This document shows positions 46,964 to 58,803 of a stretch of 64,000 nucleotides of DNA, in pieces. Position 1 is the stretch's first letter; each line of letters opens with the position of its first letter. Source of the DNA: Channallabes apus (taxonomy: Eukaryota > Chordata > Actinopteri > Siluriformes > Clariidae). Where the stretch lies: positions 9,025,579-9,089,578 of the forward strand of contig CM060115.1 in NCBI GenBank assembly GCA_030522415.1. Reading direction: 5' to 3'. The position numbers were made by a program, and so were the translations under genes. The notes under the pieces were generated by a model, which searched no databases, was not told the DNA's origin, and saw only the letters and a program-made list of their open reading frames with translations.

Positions 46964-49686
46964 AGAGAGTGTAAGACTTGGACACCACGAGGCCGCTGTT
47001 TTGAAGAACCCAATCCATTTTTTTTTTAAAGCAGTGCACTGTTAATGGGCAGCACAGGCACCAAAGGTATGCTGGGGTATGTTTTTGGACAATTATAATT
47101 TTTTTGACAATGCAGCAATTAAGGCAAAAAGAAATTATGTGCCGTGACAGTACACATCAAGGTTGCACAAAATGCATCAACAATATACATCATACCATTG
47201 CTTTATGCTGTGGGGATCACATAAGGTAAGCTTATTACCTCCCTGTTAAACTGGATCAGACTGACAGCTGTGGCATGTTTAGTCCGTGTTCATCCAGACA
47301 CAGAATCACGGCATGTGCTGAACATGATGGAAATCTTTTAGCTGTGAGTTCCATGGAGCCGGTTATAAATAGTTGGATTGTGCAGGTGCATCGGAAATAA
47401 AAAGTTCCATGCAGAATAAGGGAGATGGTCTGTGTGGTGGAGAACTTAGCAGCAGCATAGATTTTGATTCAGTAGGCAACATTCTTCATGTTAAAAAAGT
47501 TAAGAAGTTATTACAATTGACTAATATTATAGGCTACTATCTAATAATTGTTTTACTCAATTTTAGGTAGTAAGGTGTGAAAACATATAGTCTATCAGCT
47601 TGTATTAAGTGTTTTTAGACATACTTTTATTTAAATGTGTTTAAGACAGGAGGTCTTCCCAGTTACCAGCAAGGCACAAATAGATCGGCTAACATCATTA
47701 ACCAGGGTTGTTAAGTTTTAGCACAATGTACATCTCAAAATATTGTTTAGGTCCCCCTCATTCTGCCAAAACAGTTCAGCACCATTGAGCCCACTGGACT
47801 CAACAAGATCTCTGAATGTGTACTGTACCCCTATACCCCTAATCTTACCAATGCAGTTTTGCAGGTCACTTGCGGCATCTCATGGAGATGCCGATTGATG
47901 ATGTATGATCTGATTGAGAATTGCAGTATTTGCATGCCAAGTCAACTTCTATTCCTCAAACCATTCTTGAACGACGGTAGGGCACATTATCCTGCTGAAA
48001 ACAACCTATGGCATTGGGGAATACCATTGACGTGAAAGGGGTGGGTGGGGGGGGATTTGGTCTGCAACAATGTTTAGAAGGTGGTCCATTTCAAAGTAAC
48101 ATCCACATGAATACCACAACACAAGATTTCCCAATAAAACACCACCCAAAGTGTATTCTCCAACTTGCCTTCACCAATTTGCCTTCTTCGCATAGTGCAT
48201 CTCCTTCCCAGGTAAGTGACTCGCGCACACACACACCCGGCTCGTCCACGTGATGTAACAAGGTGTAATTCAGTTCACCTGTCACTGGTTTTAACCCTTT
48301 CAGGCTCAAATTAGGTTTTGAGGATTTGAGATATTGGATTTGGATCCCATATTGTTTTTGTTGTTCTGCCACTGAAAAGCACTTTAGGTAGTTGTTTAGG
48401 TAGTTGCAAATCTAGTTGCAAATCTGCAACGCCTGCCTTGAGAGGGTTAAAGTCATGGCTGATTGGTGTGTATGGCTGGACATTAGGGTTCTCAGGTTTC
48501 AGAATTTATAGCCACTGAACCTGAAGCATGCCTAATGAGGCACAGTTAACTCCTATTAATTACGTTAATTACATTACACCGTGGGGGCTGACAGATGGAT
48601 TTCCAAGTAATTTACTGCAGATTCTCTGTCGGTAATTTGTGCCCGTTCAAATCTCCGTCCACGTTGAAGCTCATAGTCTCGAGGGGTTCGGGACAAGTTC
48701 AGGATTTCCCTCACAATCAGGTGAGGCTTGAGGCTATTGACATATCCAACTCCATCTGGTATCCATGGGAAAGGACCTTCTGTTGTTTTTGTATGTGTGT
48801 GTGTGTGTGTGTGTCCTTGCCTAAAATGTCCATCCACATTATTCTAGAGTTGATCAAAGCTGACTTTATGGTTCAGGGTGTGTCCTGGAACTTTGAGATT
48901 TGTACTTCCTCTTTTAGCACCCTATCTCAGTGCTTGGCCTAAAAAAAAAAAATAATACACAATAAAGGTTAAAGATAAAATAGTGTCATGGGAACTTGTG
49001 GGTTCATGGTTAAATATGAAGTTAAAGGCTCAGACAGTAAATAGTCAGTGCTAACAGTGAGTCAATCTAGCAAAAAAATAAAAAAAAATACAGGTTTTTA
49101 TAACATGTATAACATTAGCTGAACACAGTATTAGCCTGCTAACAATAACATTAGCTTTGCAGCAGTGAATATCACCACAGCCAGGCAGCCAAGTCTGCTA
49201 GGAAGCTTGCTAAGCTATTCTACTGTGTAAAATACATACTGCAACATATTCTGAGTAAAAACTATTAGCTTTGGGATACACAGAAGCAAGCTAGCATTTG
49301 ATGAACTACTTACTGTATAGTATATACAGTATAAATGCAGCCAGGTTTGCTAGCTTATTAGGCTAAAGTTCTGTAGCGATTTCCCTAACATTAGCTAATA
49401 ATGACTAATCAAACTGAAGGATTATTAGCTAAGCTGTGATCAGCTAAAGTGAACTTATGGTCTGTAATACTCGTACTAATTACATAATTTAAATATTTCA
49501 ACAGCTAATACAGGGTCTTATACTGTACATGATTATAAATTAGTGTTAAAATACAGTACGGTTCCAAAGTCTTGAACCATCCCTCATTTCCTTATATTAA
49601 GTTCAATTATATTAAATGATGTAGATTGAATTAAAGAAATGGAAACAAATGTTGACAGACTGCAAATCATGTATATAGTTTATATA
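46964..49686. other. Intergenic, nothing recognised
   Basis: A short (GT)n lies at 48794-48814. The open frames at 48008-48372 and 48574-48942 have no recognisable domain or splice context. Confidence 0.45.
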
Positions 49687-50163
49687 CAGTGGTGTGAAAA
49701 ACTATTTGCCCCCTCCCTGATTTCTTATTCTTTTGAATGTTTGTCACACTGAATTTCTTTGGATCTTGGCATGATGTCTAGCTTTTGAGGTGCTTTTGGT
49801 CTACTTCTCTGTGTCAGGTAGCTCCTATTTAAGTGATTTCTTGATTGAAACAGGTGTGGCAGTAATCAGGCCTGGGGGTGACTACAGAAATTGAACTCAG
49901 GTGTGATAAACCACAGTTAAGTTATTTTTTAACAAGGGGGGCAATTACTTTTTCACACAGGGCCATGTACTGTAGGTTTGGATTTTTTTTCTCCCTAAAT
50001 AATAAAACCCCTCATTTAAAAACTGCATTTACTGCATTTTGTGTTTACTTGTGTTATCTTTGACTAATAGTTAAATGTGTTTGATGATCAGAAACATTTT
50101 GTGTGACAAACATGCAAAAGAATAAGAAATCAGGAGGGGGGCAAATAGTTTTTCACACCACTG
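49687..50163. mobile_element. Intact Tc1-type MITE (477 bp)
   Basis: Perfect-looking terminal repeats cagtggtgtgaaaaactatt and the complement aatagtttttcacaccactg, flanked by TA. Inverted subterminal copies of gggggcaattactttttcac add internal symmetry. There is no coding frame. A second, rearranged copy lies at 9936-11363. Confidence 0.92.
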
Positions 50164-50323
50164 TACATGACTTAAAAAAGTATGTGCGTAATTGTTAATA
50201 TGTTGGATTGTTTTCGTCTGTGTGTGATTTCTTGGTACCCTGGTAAGATGCTTTTTCTTGTCTTCAATATGAAAAAAAGAGTTATTGTTTATAACTAGTT
50301 TGTTTTACAGAAGTTCAACAGCA

Positions 50324-50572
50324 CTGTGGCCTTAAGGTTCCAGGTTCGATTCCCACCTCGGGTCTGCGTGCATGGAGTTTGCGAGTTCTTCCCGTGCTTG
50401 ATGGGTTTTCTCCGGGTAATCCGGTTTCCTCCGACAGGGCAAAGACATGCAGTGTGTGTATGTGTGTTCCCATCAATGAATTGGCACCGTGACCAGGATG
50501 TACCCCACCTTGGATAGGTTCCAGGCCCCCGTGACCCTGTATACAGTATAAAGTGGTATAAACAATGAGTGA
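50324..50572 (+). mobile_element. tRNA-derived SINE, head truncated
   Basis: Starts at the B-box side (aggttcgattcccacctcgg), then the body and a type I tail (gtatacagtataaagtggta). Confidence 0.85.
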
Positions 50573-51545
50573 GTCAGTAAATATTAGTTTTGGGAAATCA
50601 CTGTGGTATAGTGTCATATTATTAGCATGATACTGTAACAATCACTCTGTCATGTTTTATTCCTCAAATGTCATCTTCCTGTTTGCAAGAAAGTAAAGAC
50701 ACAGAGACACAGAACTGATCCTGGTCCTCTGTAAGGTGAATCCCAGCTGTGTGCTCTAATGGAAAAAGAAATCCATCCCTGTAATGTTCACTCTGTCATT
50801 ACACCGCCCTCACGGCTCGCCGTACACTTTCATTAGTGGCACAGCTAATTTCCTATTTCCTGATTGCACTCTGTTGGAGGGTCTCATGGATAAGATCTAC
50901 GGAAAGCATTTGAACTCCTGTTTTCGTAGGAATGACAGACAACTATAATAAAGACGGCCATCTGACCCAGTAATGGACCAGAACGCAATCATGAAACCAC
51001 ATCAACTCGGCTGAGTGTGCATTGTTTCAGATACAGTTTGTAAATGTTAATAGCTGTTAAGGGCTGTTAAGGACTTCTAATTGGCTTGTAAAACAATGGA
51101 CGTTTATATACAGTATATGTATTGTTTAACCAAATTAATGTGTTAAACAGAGCATAAACATAAACCTATAGAAATGAATAAAAATAAGAAACGCAGCAGC
51201 CACTGATTTTTGTATTTCAGAGAGACAGTGTAGTTTTGATACACACACCATTATGTCCAGCCTGAAATAGAGCCGTCTGAGCCTTCAGCAAAAGGAATTT
51301 CATGGAGGAGCTCTGAAAACACTCTGAGAATCCGATGGCAGGATTTTTAATGGAATTGTGCTGACAGGATAGACAGGGGAACAGAGGATCATCAGTCACA
51401 CAGGAAGGATGAAAACCGGGTCAAATTCACATTTTTTTACAATAACACTTTTTACAAACATAATTTAAGCAGACCAACATTTAAAAATGCTAAAGTAAGT
51501 AAAATGTTATTAAACAATATATCAAACAATCATTTTTCACTTTCT
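50573..51545. other. Intergenic, nothing recognised
   Basis: No gene or repeat family identified. Confidence 0.45.
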
Positions 51546-52845
51546 GTAAAATTCATGAATGTCCCTTATAACTGATGGTCGTCATAAAGGGATGGACATG
51601 GTCAGAAACAATGCTCAGGTAGCCTGTGGCATTTAAACGATGCCCAATTGGCACTAAGGGGCCGAAAGTGTGCCAAGAAAACATCCCCCACACCATTACA
51701 CCACCACCACCAGCCTGCACAGTGGTAACGAGGCATGATGGATCCATGTTCTCATTCTGTTTACGCCAAATTCTGACTCTACCATTTGAATGTCTCAACA
51801 GAAATCGAGACTCATCAGACCAGGGAACATTTTCCAGTCTTCAAATGTCGAATTTTGGTGAGCTCATGCAAATTGTAGCCTCTTTTTCCTGTTTGTAATG
51901 GAGATGAGTGGTACCCGGTGGGGTCTTCTGCTGTTGTAGCCCATCCGCCTCAGGGTTGTGTGTGTTGTGGCTTCACAAATGCTTTGCTGCATACCTCGGT
52001 TGTAACGTATGGAACGATATCGCGGACAATATTCAAATGCAATTGCAAATAGCATTTGCAATTGCGTTTCCCATATGTAGACGCACAAAGTGTGCCATAA
52101 TTCAAATGCAATTGCAAACTTTGCATTACCGTTTGCTGATTCGCCTTTGCGAGCGCACACTGACTGCCACATTTCAAATGAAAAAACAAAGTCCATTTGC
52201 AATTGTATTTCCCAGGTCTTACACGTCATGAACCTGTCATATTTAAATAGCAAAATCAATCACCACGTTTGCTTTTTCACTTTCTCTGCGCCGCGCGTCA
52301 AGCCGGCCAAAATTCAAACGCAATCGCTAATCCATTTGCAATTGCATTTCCAACACGTTACACAGAAACCTGTCAATCAGCGTCAGGGGCGGGTCTATAC
52401 TGTGGGGCGGGATTGTATGGGGAGTGACGTCACTCGCACTCGCCGACCAAGAGGGGGATATTTGAGCACTGGAGGTGAACCGAGATTCTCATTTGTTTAT
52501 CAAGAAATAAACACACAAAAATGACAAATCGCATATTTTCTTGCTCCGGAGTGGACAGAGAAGTTTTTACAAATAAAAATATTTTTAGATCTTCTCCTGT
52601 TACAGCCTGCTGGAGCTAAATCTTTCAGAAACGCTGCGTACTGGTGTTATGCGCTAAAATGCCTCCCTGCCACTGATTGCCCCCCCCCCCAACATAACCT
52701 CTATCAAATATTATATTACAACATAAATTAATAGGTTTATGATTTACAAATTGCACCAAACGAATTTGATTATAAAATAATCTATATAAAAAAAAAACAC
52801 GTAGTATAGGGGGAAAATATATTAATTATATATTATTTTCACATA

Positions 52846-54466
52846 CAACCCCTGGCAAAAATTCTGGAATCACCCTCTCAGAAGATGTTCATTCAAATGT
52901 TTAATTGTGTAGAAAAAAAAACAAGCACATACTGTACATGCCACAAAACTATTTTCACTCAACAATCCAAACTTCTGGCTGTATGAAACACTTAAAAAAA
53001 ACAAAGAAAGATAACTATAGTCAACGACAACTGTTTTAACAACTCAAACAGAGGAAAAAAATATGGAATCACCAAATAAAAACACTACTTGTACTTTGTT
53101 GCAGCACCTCTGGCTTTTATAACATCTTGAATTCTCTGAGTCCTGGATTTAACTAATGTCCAACAGTATACTTCATCAGTCTGTCTCCAGCTTTGTCTTA
53201 TTGCAGTTGCCAGATCAGCGTTGCAGGTTGGAGCCTTGTCCTGGACCATTTTCTTTCATTTCCACCACAGATTTTCAATTGGATTAAGGTCCGGACTATT
53301 TGCAGGCCATGACATTGACATTATATGTCTTTCCTGTAGGAATGTTTTCACAGATTTTGCCCTATGGCACGATGCATTATCATCCTGAAAAATGATGCTA
53401 CCATCACCAAACATCCTTTCAATTGATGGAATAAGAAAAGTGTCCAAAATCTCAACATAAACTTGTGCATTTATAGAAGATGTAATAACTGTCATGTCTC
53501 CCGTACCTTTACCTGACATACAACCCCATATCAATAATGATTGTGGAAATTTGCATGTTTTCTTCAGGCAGTTGTCTTTATAAATTTCATTGGAACGGCA
53601 CCAAACAAAAGTTCCAGCATCATCACCCTGCGCAATGCAGATTCGTGATTCATCACTGACTCTAACTCTCATCCAGTCATCCGCAGTCCAAGATTGTCTT
53701 TCTTTAGCCCACTGAACCCTTGTTTTTTTCTGTTTAGATGTTAATGATGGTTTTCTTTTGGCTTTTCTGTATGTAAATCCCATTTCTTTTAGGCGATTTC
53801 TTACTGTTCGGTCACAGACATTGACTCCACTTTCTGCCCATTTGTTCCTCATTTGTTTTGTTGTGTATTTTCTGTTTTCAAGGCATATTGCTTTAAGTTT
53901 TCTGTCTTGGCGCTTTGATGTCTTTCTTGGTCTACCAGTACGCTTCCCTTTTACAACCTTTCCATTTGATTTGTTCTTGGTCCAGATTTTAGACACAGCT
54001 GACTGGGAACAACCAACATCTTTTGCAACATTCCATGAAGATTTACCTTCTTCAAGAAGTTTGATAATTCTCTCCTTTGTCAACTGACATCTCTCGTGTT
54101 GGAGCTATGAGTTATGTCAATCATCTTGGTTCAACACATCCCTAATGTGTGCAAGCACTCTTTTTTAACTGTAGACTAATTAGCAGTTGTAGAAATGCAA
54201 AGTGCATGGTGATTCCATATTTTTTCCCTCAGATTTGTGATTCCATATTTTTTTCCTCTGTTTGAGTTGTTAAAACAGTTGTCATTGACTATATTTATAT
54301 CTTTCGTTGTTGTTGTTTTTTAAGTGTTTTATACAGCCAGAAGTTTGGATTGTTGAGTAAAAATAGTTTTGTGGCATGTATGTGCTTGTTTTTTTTTTAT
54401 ACACAATTAAACATTTGAATGAACATCTTCTGAGAGGGGTGATTCCAGAATTTTTGCCAGGGGTTG
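52846..54466 (-). mobile_element. Near-intact Tc1-like transposon in the foldback loop (1621 bp)
   Basis: Flanked by TA (52844-52845 and 54467-54468). The terminal inverted repeats are about 230 bases (52846-53075 and 54237-54466), starting caacccctggcaaaaattct, and have the IR/DR look of Tc1: gattccatatttttt occurs twice at the inner end of the right repeat. It holds one transposase gene on the - strand. Confidence 0.95.
53085..54083 (-). pseudogene. Tc1-like transposase, one in-frame stop near the end
   Basis: A cut-and-paste transposase of the Tc1 (DD34E) group. It has an N-terminal paired-type helix-turn-helix (about 1-110), with an AT-hook-like GRPRK at 50-54, then the catalytic domain: Asp144 in VSDES, Asp235 in FQDDNA and Glu270 in NPIENLW, 34 residues after Asp235. 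The frame meets a TGA at codon 276, just after LWWK, but continues in the same frame without another stop to a natural-looking end at 53085 (333 codons), the usual length of the family. The start at 54083 matches the family start. It is therefore dead by a single visible nonsense codon, or a very recent loss. Confidence 0.9.
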
Positions 54467-55675
54467 TACATGTATATTTTTATATTTCTTATTTATAATA
54501 AAAATCGCTTCGTGATAATACTCATATATTATATTTGATAATAATAATATGAATATTTGACAGAGATTTTGTGGGGGTGCAATCAGTGGCAGGGAGGCAT
54601 TTTAGCGCATAACACCGGTACGCAGCGTTTCTGAAAGATTTAGCTCCAGCAGGCTGTAACAGGAGAAGATCTAAAAATATTTTTATTTGTAAAAACTTCT
54701 CTGTCCACTCCGGAGCAAGAAAATATGCGATTTGTCATTTTTGTGTGTTTATTTCTTGATAAACAAATGAGATAATCTCGGTTCACCTCCAGTGCTCAAA
54801 TATCCCCCTCTTGGTCGGCGAGTGCGAGTGACGTCACTCCCCATACAATCCCGCCCCACAGTATAGACCCGCCCCTGACGCTGATTGACAGGTTTCTGTG
54901 TAACGTGTTGGAAATGCAATTGCAAATGGATTAGCGATTGCGTTTGAATTTTGGCCGGCTTGACGCGCGGCGCAGAGAAAGTGAAAAAGCAAACGTGGTG
55001 ATTGATTTTGCTATTTAAATATGACAGGTTCATGACGTGTAAGACCTGGGAAATACAATTGCAAATGGACTTTGTTTTTTCATTTGAAATGTGGCAGTCA
55101 GTGTGCGCTCGCAAAGGCGAATCAGCAAACGGTAATGCAAAGTTTGCAATTGCATTTGAATTATGGCACACTTTGTGCGTCTACATATGGGAAACGCAAT
55201 TGCAAATGCTATTTGCAATTGCATTTGAATATTGTCCGCGATATCGTTCCATAGTAACGAGTGGTTATTTCAGTCAAAGTTGCTCTTCTATCAGCTTGAA
55301 TCAGTCGGCCCATTCTCCTCTGACGTCAAGCATCAACAAGGCATTTTCGCCCACAGGACGGCCGCATACTGGATGTTTTTCCATTTTCATACCATTCTTT
55401 GTAAACCTAGAAATGGTTGTGCGTGAAAATCCCAGGAACTGAGCAGATTGTGAAATACTCAGAGCGGCCTGTCTGGCACCAACAACCATGCCACGCTCAA
55501 AATTGCTTAAATCACCTTTCTTTCCCATTCTGACATTCAGTTTGGAGTTCAGGAGATTGTCTCGACCAGGACCACACCCCTAAATGCATTGAAGCAACTG
55601 CCATGTGATTGGTTGATTAGATAATTGCATTAATGAGAAATTGAACAGGTGTTCCTAATAATCCTTTAGGTGAGC

Positions 55676-56078
55676 TGGAGCTGTCTGACTCGTCCTAGTG
55701 TCGGATGCGTGTGGTGACTCAGGACGGCTCCACTTTTCCACGGAGACGGTCCTGTCCTCGGCTGATGCAGACAGCTGTTCTCTGACGACTTCCAGACTCC
55801 TACAGTCTACCTGAGCCTCCAATAATGAACTGAACTAAATTTTAACTTCAACACGTTTCCTGTTATACTGAACTTCCAGTCTCACTCAGTATGATGTAGA
55901 TCAATCCCTGCTATCAGTTATCACCCAATTGAGGATGGGTTCCCTGTTAAGTCTGGTTCCTCTCAAGGTTTCTCCCTATAATCATCTCTGGGAGTTTTTC
56001 CTTGCCACTGTCGCTGTCGTCCTTGGCTTGCTCATTAGGGACAGTCTTATCGTTTTGATTCATACACATTCACATTTC
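55676..56078 (+). mobile_element. LINE 3' UTR-like repeat
   Basis: Contains gatgggttccctgttaagtc, tggttcctctcaaggtttct, gggagtttttccttgccact and ggcttgctcattaggg. I recognise these as a very common teleost repeat at the 3' end of a LINE, probably L2-like. There is no coding frame. Confidence 0.7.
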
Positions 56079-56084
56079 ATGCAA

Positions 56085-56140
56085 ACTTGACCCTGGAGGT
56101 GCAAGGCGACGGTGCTATCCACTACAACACCGAGCCGCCC
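56085..56140 (-). mobile_element. SINE head fragment
   Basis: Only the tRNA-like head on the - strand: gggcggctcggtgttgtagt, then ccttgcacctccaggg. Confidence 0.8.
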
Positions 56141-57904
56141 CAACTAAACTACTTATAATCCAACTAATGAGCCACCTCGGTTCAGGTGAGCGCCCCAATC
56201 ACCTGACCGAGGTGCATTCTGGGAAACGGAGTTTAACTTAAAAGGAAACACAAAATGGAGTCCCTGCACATGGCGCCCTCTGGTGGTATTTCCTGACACT
56301 TTCATGCATATTTGCACACCCCCCAATAATTTTTCTTTATTTACACAAAAATTTCAACGTTTCCTATATTTTTCAATTCCACAGAATATTTTTATTTGTA
56401 CAGAAATATTTTACTTAATTTTTACCTAGCTAAATATTTTTTTTTTCTATTGTATTTCTTTTTTATTCATATTTATTTCCTATAAATAATCTTTTACTTT
56501 TAAGGTCACTGGCGGTCGTGTAAGCATTTCACATTTATTTCACAAATAAAATTTGGATTTGAATTTGAAGAGCAGATTTTGTTACTTATGCATTGGATTC
56601 ACTTATTTAATCTGAGGTTTCCCTTTGATCTTTCCACTCTGACAACTTTCCCATTAAGGAAAACTTCAAGGTCCAGCTTTATTACTGACAGTTACCAAGT
56701 ACTGAGACTGGAGACTCCTTACACAAATCCTAAATACAGTGAAACCTCGGATTGGGAGTAACGCGGTTTGCGAGTGTTCCGCAAGACGAGTAAAGATTTT
56801 TAATAAATTTTAACTTGGGAAAACGAACATGTCTTGTTTTATGAGTACCGAGTATCATGTATCACGCATGCGCTTCTGATCGTCATGTGATCACTACTGA
56901 GCCAACGGTTTTTCGCTCTCTTGCGCTCCGGAATTGTGGGTAATCGTCTCCCCACATCGTTTTAGTGCTCTTCTCTCACTGATATAATCAACATCCGTGT
57001 ACGCGTGTACTGTTTACTATAACACTGTGACCACATGTGTGTGAAACATATTTTATTTTGTGTCTGTATGCGTGTGTGTACAGCATGTGTGTAAAGCAAA
57101 AGCAAGTCTCATTAGAGAGGTTAAAGATCCATCAACAACATATGTAATTCAGTGCATTGGAATAAACTTGTGATTTGCCTTGCAGCCAGAATTAGTGTCA
57201 AAGCAGTTGTTACAAGAAATGAATTAGATAATCAACACTTAATCAGAATCTAATAGAGAATCTAATGAGATTTAATCTGGCAGAGCTATGTATGGTTTAA
57301 TGTAATATAATGTATCATGGTGTACTATTATTAGAGACAAGTGAGGAGATGAAGCTCTTTTAGAGCATTGAGAAACAGTTCACATCCCAAACAGCTGTAG
57401 AAACAGTAATCTGACACTAACGCGAGTGTGTTTTGTGTCTCTGTTTGGGGATCGAGAGCATGAGAGTCATGTCATCACTAACACACCTTCAACTCAGTAT
57501 ATACTCTGAAAAGTATAACTAACTTCCGCACACATATAGACACACAGAAGACGGCAAACACCACTTAGAAGATCAAATCTGAATGAGAAATACTGATGAT
57601 GGACGTCTCTTGACAGCTGAAGTCAGGTGGACAAGGAGAAGACAGAAGAGGAGGACGTAAGGCTTTCTGAGCTTGTAATTAAGCAAGGCTCAAACCTTTG
57701 TATGTTTCAGTTAAGAAAATCTGATCAGAAACCAGTAATAAGAGGTAATAATTACTGAAGAATCAGTGTGTTTGTACGTAGAGGTGCTCGCATGGGAATA
57801 TAGATCAGGTTTCAACCTGAGGCGAAAGTGCGGTTTGTGGTCAGATGATGGGGGATGGGTCAGTGAGCATACTGACCTTAGGTCTTTAAATTGTGTGTGT
57901 GTGA
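56141..57904. other. Intergenic with transposon traces
   Basis: 56600-56735 is the partner of the repeat at 44060. At 56737 an element-like end begins after TA with cagtgaaacctcggattggg followed by gcgagtgttccgcaagacga. This resembles the terminal repeat of a pogo/Tigger-like transposon, but I found no opposite end. The rest is unrecognised. Confidence 0.4.
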
Positions 57905-58016
57905 TTGGAGTTTTTATGTTCTCCCCGTGCTTGGTGGGTGTCCTCCGGGTTCTCTGGTTTCCTCCCACATACATGCAGATTAGGCTAGTTGGCATTTCCA
58001 AATTGCCCACTTCAGT
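57905..58016 (+). mobile_element. SINE body fragment
   Basis: Middle body only (ttctccccgtgcttggtggg, tacatgcagattaggctag). Head and tail are missing. Confidence 0.8.
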
Positions 58017-58026
58017 ATCCTTGCAG

Positions 58027-58445
58027 GTGGAGAAGAAGGAGGAGAGAGGAGATGAAGAGGAAAACAAGGATGAAAAGAGGAACGGTGAGTAGAATAAAGA
58101 AGAAGTAGAAGAAGAAGACTGAGGATGATGTGGAAGAGGAGGAGACAAAGGGGGAGTAAGATAGTAGGAAAGGAAGTAGGGAAAAGCAGGAGAAAAAGAA
58201 GAGGGGAAACAAGCAGGAGAAGGAATATAAGAACATGAGAAGGAGAAAAGTGAGAAGGAGGAGGAAGTAGAAGATGAGAAGAAAAAGTAAATAATGGGGA
58301 GGAAAATGATAAGGAGAGAAAAGAATAGGAGGAAAAGAAAGTGAAGTACAAGCAGAAGAAGGGAAGAAGAATGAACAATGAAGGAGGAAAAAGGAGCATG
58401 AGCAAGTGGAGGAGCAGAAGTAGAAAAGGAGGAGAAGAACAAGAA
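58027..58445 (+). repeat. Polypurine (GGA/GAA-rich) tract
   Basis: About 420 bases of nearly unbroken purines on the + strand. The long Ser/Phe/Leu-rich frames on the opposite strand are products of this composition. The first 58 bases lie between a consensus acceptor (tccttgcag) and donor (ggtgagt), a possible cryptic exon of acidic/basic residues. Confidence 0.85.
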
Positions 58446-58662
58446 GTTATGTTCATTAGCATTTATTTATTCATCCAGATTGAACAGTAAGTCACTTGTT
58501 CAGGGGTTTTACTCTGTACAGCTTGTGTCTCGCACCAGCAACATGTTTCTGTTGCAGTAACTGTGAGGCAGGAACATGACATCAAACAGGACTCACAACA
58601 AGGTGAGGTCAAGGTTCACCATCACAACATCTGCTCACCTGAGTGCTTTGCTGCAAACCTTT

Positions 58663-58764
58663 GTGTGTGTGTGTGTGTGTGTGTGTGGCATTGTGGGCGG
58701 GGGGTGGGGGGGGGGGGGGGGGGGGGCAACACCTGGTCTCTTGTTCTTAGAGGGAAATGTTAGT

Positions 58765-58803
<39 letters not shown>

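Larger units (their letters stand above)
52008..55253. mobile_element. Long inverted-repeat (foldback) element, 1.6 kb without its own insertion
   Basis: Two near-identical arms of about 673 bases face each other (52008-52680 and 54580-55253), around a loop of roughly 280 bases that has taken in a Tc1 transposon. The element starts tatggaacgatatcgcgg and ends with its complement. GTAACG flanks it on both sides (52002-52007 and 55254-55259), and only one copy is needed to restore the interrupted transposase, so this is a real 6-base target duplication. Each arm has six copies, in both orientations, of a word built on gcaattgc, and a GC-box plus CRE block. It has no transposase of its own. The open frames in the arms are mirror images. 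I cannot assign it to a known superfamily. Confidence 0.9.
51546..55672 (-). mobile_element. Old Tc1-like transposon, split by a foldback element
   Basis: The right end carries a Tc1-type terminal repeat (aggtgttcctaataatcctt, near 55648-55667). The transposase begins at 55528 on the - strand (MGKKGDLSNFERGMVVGAR, then a helix-turn-helix) and is readable, with a frameshift, to 55260. It resumes at 52001 and runs to 51553 (NENMDPSCLVTT, VMVWGMFSWHTFGPLVPI). Joining the flanks at the 6-base target repeat restores a continuous frame (TTRYNRG). The part with the second Asp and the Glu of the catalytic triad and the left terminal repeat are missing. Confidence 0.88.

Noticed and set aside
52090..52524. 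144-codon + frame with a 140-codon mirror on the - strand at 54749-55171, and similar pairs
   Set aside because: They arise twice because the foldback arms are inverted copies. The translation is rich in repeats of the gcaattgc word and has no domain.
57711..58462. Long - strand open frames (243 and 160 codons) rich in Ser, Phe and Leu
   Set aside because: They are the complement of the polypurine tract; the composition removes stop codons. There is no domain and no splice context.
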